Shown here: positions 1-5,914 of the stretch, one piece after another | Layout: each line of letters starts with the position of its first letter | How positions within the stretch are numbered: the first letter of the stretch is position 1 | NCBI GenBank assembly: GCA_021732965.1 | Contig: JAKFVZ010000033.1 | Coordinates: 1 to 5,914, forward strand | DNA length: 5,914 nt | Source of the DNA: Reyranella sp. | Lineage (GTDB): Bacteria > Pseudomonadota > Alphaproteobacteria > Reyranellales > Reyranellaceae | Direction of reading: 5' to 3' | The notes under the pieces: generated by a model | The model's database searches: none | Seen by the model: the letters and a program-made list of their open reading frames with translations, nothing else | What the model was told of the DNA's origin: nothing | Made by a program: the position numbers and the translations under genes

Positions 1-231
1 CTGCAGGTCGGCGACCAGGTGGTGATCGACGGTGTCGACCGCCTCCGCGATGGTGCCAAGATCCGCCGCCCCACGGCCGCGCCGCGTGCGTCGGCGGGCC
101 CGCCGGTCGCCAGCGCCCCGCCTCAGTGCGCGCCCGCCGAGGGGCAGCGTCGTCGGCAGCAGGCCAATGGCGCCAGCGGCGGCACGGGCGGGCCCAATCC
201 CGGCCAGCCGGCGACCCAGACCAACCAGTAA
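1..231 (+). CDS. mdtA: MdtA-like RND membrane fusion protein (periplasmic adaptor), C-terminal 76 residues only
   Basis: This is the C-terminal end of a HlyD/AcrA-family periplasmic adaptor that would link the RND pump to an outer-membrane channel. The reading frame is open from base 1 and stops at TAA 229-231; the start lies outside the window. Visible residues 3-20 (VGDQVVIDGVDRLRDGAK) closely match the end of the conserved core in E. coli MdtA (GDRVVTDGIDRLTEGAK, from memory), where the chain leaves the membrane-proximal domain. From about residue 24 the sequence becomes a tail rich in Pro, Ala, Gly, Arg and Gln with no recognisable fold; the last 20 residues are mostly Gly, Pro, Gln, Thr and Asn. 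Such tails vary between adaptors and are probably disordered. The two RND pump genes immediately downstream support the identity. The lipid-attachment or signal region, hairpin and lipoyl domains cannot be seen. The family call is secure; the exact symbol rests on the conserved stretch plus context. Confidence 0.85.
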   Translation: MQVGDQVVIDGVDRLRDGAKIRRPTAAPRASAGPPVASAPPQCAPAEGQRRRQQANGASGGTGGPNPGQPATQTNQ

Positions 232-243
232 CGCGGCTGCGAC

Positions 244-3200
244 ATGAATCCGTCGCGGATCTTCATCGAGCGGCCGGTTGCGACCTCGCTCTTCATGGTG
301 GCGATCATGCTGGTCGGCATCATCGCCTATCGCTTCCTGCCCCTGTCGGCGCTGCCACAGGTCGACTATCCGACCATCCGCGTGCTGACCCTGTATCCGG
401 GTGCCAGCCCGGAGGTGATGACGACCTCCGTCACGGCGCCGCTGGAGCGGCAGTTCGGCCAGATGCCGGGTCTCAATCAGATGACGTCGACCAGTTCGGC
501 CGGCGCCTCGTCGATCACGCTGCAGTTCGACCTGAAACTCGGGCTCGACATCGCCGAGCAGCAGGTCCAGGCCGCCATCAACGCCGCGGGCAATCTCCTG
601 CCGGGAGACCTGCCGTCGCCGCCCATCTACGCCAAGTTCAATCCGGCTGATGCGCCGGTTCTGACGCTGGCCGTCACGTCGAAGACCGAGCCGCTCACCA
701 GGGTCCACGATCTCGTCGACACGCGCCTCGCGCAGAAGATCTCCCAGCTTCCCGGCGTCGGTCTGGTGAAGCTGGAAGGAGGCCAGAAGCCCGGCGTGCG
801 CATCCGCGCCAACCCGACGGCGCTCGCCGCCTACGGCATCAACATCGACGACCTGCGCACCACCATTTCAAACGCCAACGTCAACACGCCGAAAGGCAAT
901 TTCGACGGGCCGGCGCGTGCGCTGACCATCAACGCCAACGACCAGGTCACCGACCCCGACACGTTCCGCGACATCATCGTCGCCTATCGCAACGGCGCGC
1001 CGGTACGCATCCGTGACGTGGCCACGGTCGAGGAGGGGCAGGAGAACAACCGCATCGCCGCCTGGATGGACAATACCCAGGCGGTGATCGTGAACGTGCA
1101 GCGCCAGCCCGGCGCCAACGTCATCGAGGTGGTCGACCGCATCAAGACCCTGCTGCCGACGTTGCGCGAGACCTTGCCCAATTCGCTCGACGTCGCCGTG
1201 CTCACCGACCGCACGCTGACCATCCGGGCCTCCGTGCGCGACGTGCAGATCGAACTTGGCTTTGCCGTCGTCCTGGTCGTGGCCGTGATCTTCGCCTTCC
1301 TGGGCGATGCCCGTGCCACGCTGATCCCCAGCCTGTCGGTGCCGCTGTCGCTCGTCGGCACGCTGGCGGTGATGTACCTCGCCGATTTCAGCCTCAATAA
1401 CCTGTCGATCATGGCGCTGACCATCGCGACCGGCTTCGTGGTCGACGACGCCATCGTCATGATCGAGAACATCGCCCGCTACATCGAGCGCGGTGAAGAT
1501 CCGAAGCGGGCAGCACTGAAAGGCTCGAAGCAGATCGCCTTCACGGTCGTGTCGCTCACCGTCTCGCTGATCGCGGTGCTGATCCCGCTGCTGTTCATGA
1601 GCGACGTGGTCGGCCGCCTGTTCAGCGAGTTCGCGGTGACGCTGTCGGTCACCATCCTGATCTCCGCCGTGGTGTCGCTCACCCTCGTGCCCATGCTGTG
1701 CGCGCAGTTCCTGCGCCAGCGGCCGCACACGGCCGCGACGCCCGCGCCCGAGAAGAGTCCGGCCGTCGCCCATGCCGAGGATATCGGGACCGGCTGGTTC
1801 GCCGGCGTGATCCGCTTCTACGATCGCTGCCTGATCGTGGTGTTTCGGCACCAGGTGCTCACCCTGCTGGTCGCCGTCGGCACGGTCGTGCTCACGGTCC
1901 TGCTCTATGTCGTCATTCCCAAGGGCTTCTTCCCGGTGCAGGACACCGGCCTGATCCAGGCCGTGACCGAGGGGCCGCAGAGCGTCTCCTTCGCGTCGAT
2001 GAGCGAGCGCCAGCGTGTGCTCGCCGAAGCGATCCTCAAGGATCCCGCCGTCGAGAGCCTCACCTCGTTCGTGGGCGTGGACGGCACCAACCCGACGCTG
2101 AACTCGGGGCGCATGCTGATCAACCTCAAGCCGCGCAGCGAGCGTTCGTTGTCGGCCGAGCAGGTGATCCGGCGGCTGCAGCGGGAGACGGCCTCGGTGC
2201 CCGGTATCTCGCTCTACATGCAGCCGTCGCAGGATCTCACGATCGATTCGACCGTGAGTCGCACGCAGTACCAGTTCGTGCTGGAAACGGCCAACGCCTC
2301 CGAATTCGACGCCTGGGTGCCGCGCCTGATGGACCGGCTGGAGAAGCTGCCCGAGCTGGTCGACGTGACGAGCGACCTGCAGAACAAGGGCCTGTCGATG
2401 TTCATCCGCATCGACCGCGACGCGGCGGCCCGCTTCGGCATCACCGCCGCCACCGTCGACAACGTGCTCTATGACGTGTTCGGGCAGCGGATCGTGTCGA
2501 CCGTCTACACCCAGTCGAACCAGTACCGGGTGATCTACGAGGTCGAGCCCGAGATGGTGCGATCGCTGAAGTCGCTCAACGACCTGTACCTGCCCGGCTC
2601 GGCGAGCGGCAAGCAGGTGCCCTTGTCGGCCATTGCGACTTTCGAGGAGCGCACCGCGCCGTTGCGCCTCGACCGCTTCGGCCAGTTCCCGGCGACGACC
2701 ATCTCCTTCAACCTCGCGCAGGGCTACGCGCTCGGCCAGGCCGTCGATGCCATCGTCGCAGCCCAGCGCGAGATCGGCATGCCGCGCTCGATCACGACGC
2801 ATTTCCAGGGCGCGGCGCTGGCGTTCCAGAAGTCGCTCGACAGCCAACTGCTGCTGATCCTGGCGGCCATCGTCACCGTCTACATCGTGCTGGGCGTGCT
2901 TTACGAAAGCTACATCCACCCGATCACGATCCTGTCGACCCTGCCGTCTGCCGGCATTGGCGCGCTGCTGGCGCTCATGCTCGCCGGCAAGGACCTCAGC
3001 ATCGTGGCCATCATCGGCATCGTGCTGCTGATCGGCATCGTGAAGAAGAACGCGATCATGATGATCGACTTCGCGCTCGACGCCGAACGCAACGAAGGCA
3101 AGGCACCGCAGGAGGCCATCCACCAGGCCTGCCTGCTGCGCTTCCGGCCGATCCTGATGACCACGGTGGCGGCGCTGGTCGGCGCCCTGCCGCTGATGCT

Positions 3201-3402
3201 GGGCTCCGGCACTGGCTCCGAGCTGCGCCAGCCGCTCGGCCTCACCATCGTCGGCGGCCTGATCGTCAGCCAGTTGCTGACCCTGTTCACGACGCCGGTG
3301 ATCTATCTCGCCTTCGACCGGCTGGGGCGCCGCATCCGCGGCATGCCGATCGACACGCCGCTGCATCCGGTGCGCGCCGGTGCGGGTGAGGGGACTTCGT
3401 GA
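244..3402 (+). CDS. mdtB: MdtB-like RND multidrug efflux pump subunit, complete
   Basis: This is a proton-driven inner-membrane RND (AcrB/HAE1-family) exporter of 1052 residues, close to the roughly 1040 of E. coli MdtB. Order of parts: TM1 about residues 12-32 after an ERPVATS motif; first periplasmic porter/docking loop to about 335; TM2-TM6 about 337-487; a Pro/Ala-rich cytoplasmic linker about 493-517; TM7 about 535-556, followed by IPKGFFP (558-564); second periplasmic loop; then TM8-TM12 from about 870. The proton-relay residues are all present: D401 and D402 in TM4 (GFVVDDAI), K935 in TM10 (IVKKNAIMM), R966 and T973, matching AcrB D407, D408, K940, R971 and T978. MdtB-specific signatures are [10 protein letters not shown] (608-617) and TQDLTID-like QDLTID before SRTQYQF. 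ATG 244 is forced: the same frame carries the mdtA stop at 229-231 and no other start codon lies between. There is no good ribosome binding site, so translation probably depends on ribosomes finishing mdtA. In E. coli, MdtB pairs with MdtC in a mixed trimer. Confidence 0.95.
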   Translation: MNPSRIFIERPVATSLFMVAIMLVGIIAYRFLPLSALPQVDYPTIRVLTLYPGASPEVMTTSVTAPLERQFGQMPGLNQMTSTSSAGASSITLQFDLKLGLDIAEQQVQAAINAAGNLLPGDLPSPPIYAKFNPADAPVLTLAVTSKTEPLTRVHDLVDTRLAQKISQLPGVGLVKLEGGQKPGVRIRANPTALAAYGINIDDLRTTISNANVNTPKGNFDGPARALTINANDQVTDPDTFRDIIVAYRNGAPVRIRDVATVEEGQENNRIAAWMDNTQAVIVNVQRQPGANVIEVVDRIKTLLPTLRETLPNSLDVAVLTDRTLTIRASVRDVQIELGFAVVLVVAVIFAFLGDARATLIPSLSVPLSLVGTLAVMYLADFSLNNLSIMALTIATGFVVDDAIVMIENIARYIERGEDPKRAALKGSKQIAFTVVSLTVSLIAVLIPLLFMSDVVGRLFSEFAVTLSVTILISAVVSLTLVPMLCAQFLRQRPHTAATPAPEKSPAVAHAEDIGTGWFAGVIRFYDRCLIVVFRHQVLTLLVAVGTVVLTVLLYVVIPKGFFPVQDTGLIQAVTEGPQSVSFASMSERQRVLAEAILKDPAVESLTSFVGVDGTNPTLNSGRMLINLKPRSERSLSAEQVIRRLQRETASVPGISLYMQPSQDLTIDSTVSRTQYQFVLETANASEFDAWVPRLMDRLEKLPELVDVTSDLQNKGLSMFIRIDRDAAARFGITAATVDNVLYDVFGQRIVSTVYTQSNQYRVIYEVEPEMVRSLKSLNDLYLPGSASGKQVPLSAIATFEERTAPLRLDRFGQFPATTISFNLAQGYALGQAVDAIVAAQREIGMPRSITTHFQGAALAFQKSLDSQLLLILAAIVTVYIVLGVLYESYIHPITILSTLPSAGIGALLALMLAGKDLSIVAIIGIVLLIGIVKKNAIMMIDFALDAERNEGKAPQEAIHQACLLRFRPILMTTVAALVGALPLMLGSGTGSELRQPLGLTIVGGLIVSQLLTLFTTPVIYLAFDRLGRRIRGMPIDTPLHPVRAGAGEGTS
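3388..3393 (+). promoter_or_regulatory. Ribosome binding site for mdtC, inside the end of mdtB
   Basis: GAGGGG lies within the last codons of mdtB. The GAGG core ends 7 bases before the GTG start at 3399, a good Shine-Dalgarno spacing. It supports the GTG as the real mdtC start, as does the protein, which aligns with MdtC-type N-termini from there ([11 protein letters not shown] at residues 7-17). The upstream mdtB start has no comparable site. Confidence 0.7.
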
Positions 3403-5914
3403 ACCTGTCGGCGCCCTTCATCGCGCGCCCCGTCGCCACGACGCTGCTCACCATCGGGCTGGCGCTCGCCGGCCTGGTGGCGTTCTTCGGCCTGCCGGTT
3501 TCGCCGCTGCCGAAGATCGATTTCCCGACCATACAGGTCACTGCGAGCCTGCCCGGCGCCTCGCCCGAGACGGTGGCGACCAGCGTGACGACGCCGCTCG
3601 AGCGGCGACTGGGGGCGATCGCGGGCGTCACCGAGATCACCTCGTCGAGCACGGTCGGCAATTCGCGGATCACGCTGCAGTTCGACCTGTCGCGCGACAT
3701 CGACGGGGCGGCGCGCGACGTGCAGGCAGCCATCAGCGCGGCCCGCGCCGACATGCCGGCCGACCTGCGCAGCAACCCGCAGTATCGCAAGCTCAATCCC
3801 GCCGATGCACCGGTGATGGTGATCGCGCTCACCTCGAACACGATCGGCCAGGGCCGCCTGTTCGACGCCGGTTCCAACATCCTGCAGCAGAAGCTCAGCC
3901 AGGTAAGCGGCGTCGGCCAGGTGACGCTGGGCGGCAGCTCGCTGCCCGCGGTCCGGGTCGAGCTCAATCCGACGGCGCTCACCAAGTACGGCATCGGGCT
4001 GGAAAGCGTCCGCGCGGCGCTGGCGGCCGCCAACGCCAATTCGCCCAAGGGGGCCATTGAGGTCGGCGATCAGCGCTACCAGATTTATTCCAACGACCAG
4101 GCCCGCGCGGCGGAGGAATACCGCTCGCTGATCATCGCCTGGCGCAACGGCGCCCCGGTGCGGCTGTCGGATGTGGCCGAGGTGCTCGACTCGACGGAAA
4201 ACATCCGCAACGAGGGCCAGGCCAACGGCAAGCGCTCGGTGCTGGTCATCATCTACAAGCAGCCCAACGCCAACATCATCGAGACGGTCGACGAGATCAA
4301 GGCGCTGCTGCCCGAGTTGCAGGCCTCGATGCCGAACGACGTCGAGCTGCAGGTGGTGAGCGACCGCACCACGACGATCCGCGCGGCGCTGAAGGAGGTC
4401 GAGCACGCGCTGGTGATCGGCGTCGTGCTGGTGGTGCTGGTGACCTTCGCCTTCCTGCGTTCGGCCCGCGCCGGCTTCATCGCCGCCGTGACCGTGCCGG
4501 TGTCGCTGGTCGCGACCTTCGGCGGCATGTACCTGCTGGGTTACAGCCTGAACAACCTGTCGCTGATGGCGCTCACCATTGCCGCGGGCTTCGTGGTCGA
4601 CGACGCGATCATCGTGCTGGAGAACGTGACCCGCCATCTCGAGGCCGGCATGTCGCGGATCGACGCCGCGCTCAAGGGCGCCCGCGAGGTCGGATTCACC
4701 GTCGTGTCGATGAGCGTCTCGCTGATCGCGGTCTTCATCCCGATCCTGCTGATGGACGGCATCGTCGGTCGCCTGTTCCGCGAGTTTGCCGTGACGCTGT
4801 CGGTGGCGATCCTGATCTCGATGGTCGTGTCGCTGACCACCACGCCCATGATGTGCGCCTACGTGCTGCGGGCACCGGGCGAGCATCGCAGGCCCAATTT
4901 CTTCGCGCGCTTCAGCGAGCGGGGGCTGGGCGGCCTGCAATGGCTCTATGGCCGCAGCCTGGGTTTCGTGCTTCGCCACCCGTTGCTCACCATGCTGGTC
5001 TTCCTGGCCACGGTGCTGCTCAACATCCATCTCTACGTCACGATTCCCAAGGGCTTCTTCCCGCAGCAGGACACGGGGCGGCTGATGGGCGGCATCCGCG
5101 CCGACCAGAGCATCTCCTTCCAGGCGATGCGCCGGAAGTTCCGGCAGTTCGTCGAGATCGTGCGTTCCGATCCCGCCATCGAAAGCGTGGCCGGATTCAC
5201 CGGCGGCGGGCATACCAATTCGGGCTTCATCTTCGCCACGCTGAAGCCGCTCGCCGAGCGCGACGTCACCGCCGACCAGGTGATCCAGCGGCTTCGTCCC
5301 AAGCTCGCCCAGGTGCCCGGTGCCGTGCTGTTCCTGCAGGCCGTGCAGGACATCCGAGTCGGCGGCCGCCAGGGCAATGCGCAGTACCAGTTCACCCTGC
5401 AGGCCGATTCGCTGTCCGATCTCTATGCCTGGGGCCCGAAACTCACCCAGGCACTCCAGGCGGACACGTCGGTGATCACGGACGTGGATTCGGACCAGCA
5501 GCAGCGTGGCTTGCAGCTCAATCTCACCATTGACCGCGATGCCGCGAGCCGGCTCGGCGTCTCGACCCGCAACATCTCGGCGACCCTCTACGACGCCTTC
5601 GGCCAGCGCCAGGTCTCGACCATCTACAACGCGCTGAACCAGTACCATGTCGTCATGGAGGTGGCGCCGCAGTGGTGGGAGAGTCCGGAATCGCTGAAGG
5701 AGATCTACGTCAGCACGTCGGGCGGAGCACTCAGCGGCACCCAGTCGACCGGCAGCATCGCCTCCACGACCACGACTTCGACCTCCATGGGCGCGGCCGG
5801 CACCGGCGCCCTGACGATCGATCCCGCCCAGGCGGTCCGCAACCTGCGAACCAACCAGATCGCCGTGAGCGGGCGCGGCTCGGCCTCGACCGGCGCGGCG
5901 GTCAGCACCACGCC
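3399..5914 (+). CDS. mdtC: MdtC-like RND multidrug efflux pump subunit, N-terminal 838 residues, cut by window edge
   Basis: This is the second inner-membrane RND exporter of the operon, expected to form a mixed trimer with the preceding MdtB-like protein. It starts at GTG 3399, overlapping the mdtB TGA by four bases (GTGA). I read the frame through without a stop to 5912; two bases of the next codon follow. Parts visible: TM1 about residues 12-32; first periplasmic loop; TM2-TM6 with the proton-relay pair D401-D402 in TM4 ([14 protein letters not shown]); TM7 ending near IPKGFFP (549-555); and most of the second periplasmic loop. MdtC-type signatures, rather than MdtB-type, are [37 protein letters not shown] (648-658) and [10 protein letters not shown] (734-743), all closely matching E. 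coli MdtC as I recall it. The rest of the second loop and TM8-TM12, including the TM10 lysine, lie beyond the window. From about residue 772 there is a long Ser/Thr/Ala/Gly-rich insertion, so the full protein should exceed the roughly 1025 residues of E. coli MdtC. Confidence 0.95.
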   Translation, partial: MNLSAPFIARPVATTLLTIGLALAGLVAFFGLPVSPLPKIDFPTIQVTASLPGASPETVATSVTTPLERRLGAIAGVTEITSSSTVGNSRITLQFDLSRDIDGAARDVQAAISAARADMPADLRSNPQYRKLNPADAPVMVIALTSNTIGQGRLFDAGSNILQQKLSQVSGVGQVTLGGSSLPAVRVELNPTALTKYGIGLESVRAALAAANANSPKGAIEVGDQRYQIYSNDQARAAEEYRSLIIAWRNGAPVRLSDVAEVLDSTENIRNEGQANGKRSVLVIIYKQPNANIIETVDEIKALLPELQASMPNDVELQVVSDRTTTIRAALKEVEHALVIGVVLVVLVTFAFLRSARAGFIAAVTVPVSLVATFGGMYLLGYSLNNLSLMALTIAAGFVVDDAIIVLENVTRHLEAGMSRIDAALKGAREVGFTVVSMSVSLIAVFIPILLMDGIVGRLFREFAVTLSVAILISMVVSLTTTPMMCAYVLRAPGEHRRPNFFARFSERGLGGLQWLYGRSLGFVLRHPLLTMLVFLATVLLNIHLYVTIPKGFFPQQDTGRLMGGIRADQSISFQAMRRKFRQFVEIVRSDPAIESVAGFTGGGHTNSGFIFATLKPLAERDVTADQVIQRLRPKLAQVPGAVLFLQAVQDIRVGGRQGNAQYQFTLQADSLSDLYAWGPKLTQALQADTSVITDVDSDQQQRGLQLNLTIDRDAASRLGVSTRNISATLYDAFGQRQVSTIYNALNQYHVVMEVAPQWWESPESLKEIYVSTSGGALSGTQSTGSIASTTTTSTSMGAAGTGALTIDPAQAVRNLRTNQIAVSGRGSASTGAAVSTT
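5712..5914 (+). other. Low-complexity Ser/Thr/Ala/Gly insertion within MdtC docking region
   Basis: This stretch encodes MdtC residues 772-838 and continues past the window edge. It begins right after the conserved strand ending SLKEIYV and replaces the short turn that MdtB here fills with about seven residues (PGSASGK) before QVPLSAIA. The insertion has a Thr/Ser run (STTTTSTS, 789-796), a middle part of more mixed composition with charged residues ([13 protein letters not shown], 808-820) and a second Ser/Thr/Gly/Ala part ([14 protein letters not shown], 825-838). By alignment to AcrB it falls in the DC docking subdomain, on the upper periplasmic face. Similar insertions ending in STGAAVST are, as I recall, seen in alphaproteobacterial MdtC-type pumps, so this is probably a lineage trait and not an assembly error. 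Its function is not known to me. Confidence 0.75.

Noticed and set aside
229..246. mdtA stop and mdtB start in the same frame, suggesting readthrough to an adaptor-pump fusion
   Set aside because: TAA is a strong stop and nothing recoding-like surrounds it. With only four codons between stop and ATG, plain translational coupling is the simpler reading.
1698..2474. Plus-strand open frame of 258 codons inside mdtB
   Set aside because: It is a shifted-frame shadow. The mdtB frame across this stretch encodes the linker, TM7 and the [10 protein letters not shown] region without a break.
868..3366. An 832-codon open frame on the minus strand opposite mdtB
   Set aside because: It lies antisense to a clearly conserved gene. 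Its product is dominated by Arg, Asp, His, Gln and Gly with no domain or membrane segment, the typical mirror image of GC-rich coding DNA.
3380..4060. Plus-strand open frame across the mdtB-mdtC junction (226 codons), with a similar one at 4853-5533
   Set aside because: Both are out of frame with mdtC, whose own frame gives an uninterrupted, recognisable RND protein. The alternative products are Arg/Ala/Gly-rich and match nothing I know.
3303..5648. A 781-codon open frame on the minus strand opposite mdtC
   Set aside because: It has the same Arg/His/Asp/Gln-rich composition and antisense position over conserved RND codons. Its length reflects GC-rich codon use and not a gene.
5700..5914. Possible frameshift at the end of mdtC, where conservation with E. 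coli MdtC stops abruptly
   Set aside because: The frame remains open with normal GC-rich third positions, and the end (STGAAVST) resembles what I recall from related pumps, so a genuine in-frame insertion is more likely than a sequence error.

Overview
The window is a co-directional, plus-strand piece of an RND-type multidrug efflux operon of the MdtABC class. It runs from the 3' end of a membrane fusion protein gene (mdtA-like), through one complete inner-membrane RND pump gene (mdtB-like), into a second, distinct RND pump gene (mdtC-like) that is cut by the right edge. Coding density is essentially total: the only non-coding bases are 12 between mdtA and mdtB, and mdtB and mdtC overlap by 4 bases. 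No RNA gene, mobile element, CRISPR array, promoter or terminator was seen. The operon promoter must lie left of the window, and any further genes or terminator right of it.

The DNA is very GC-rich, with codon third positions mostly G or C. That composition, plus a Ser/Thr/Ala/Gly-rich insertion in the MdtC-like protein which I recall from alphaproteobacterial pumps of this type, suggests an alphaproteobacterium (Rhizobiales or Rhodospirillales-like). This placement is an inference from style and memory, not a measured assignment.

Layout: 1-231 is the MdtA-like C-terminus, a conserved end of the core fold followed by a disordered-looking tail. 244-3402 is MdtB, 1052 residues, with all expected parts. 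3399-5914 is MdtC, whose first 838 residues are present and which stays open to the window edge.

In the E. coli system MdtB and MdtC form a mixed trimer in the inner membrane. MdtA is the periplasmic adaptor, and an outer-membrane TolC-type channel completes the export path. The two pump proteins here carry the separate MdtB and MdtC signatures rather than being recent copies of one another, so a heteromeric pump is the natural reading. I see no evidence of a new biological system. The most noteworthy feature is the low-complexity insertion in the MdtC docking region at the right end.
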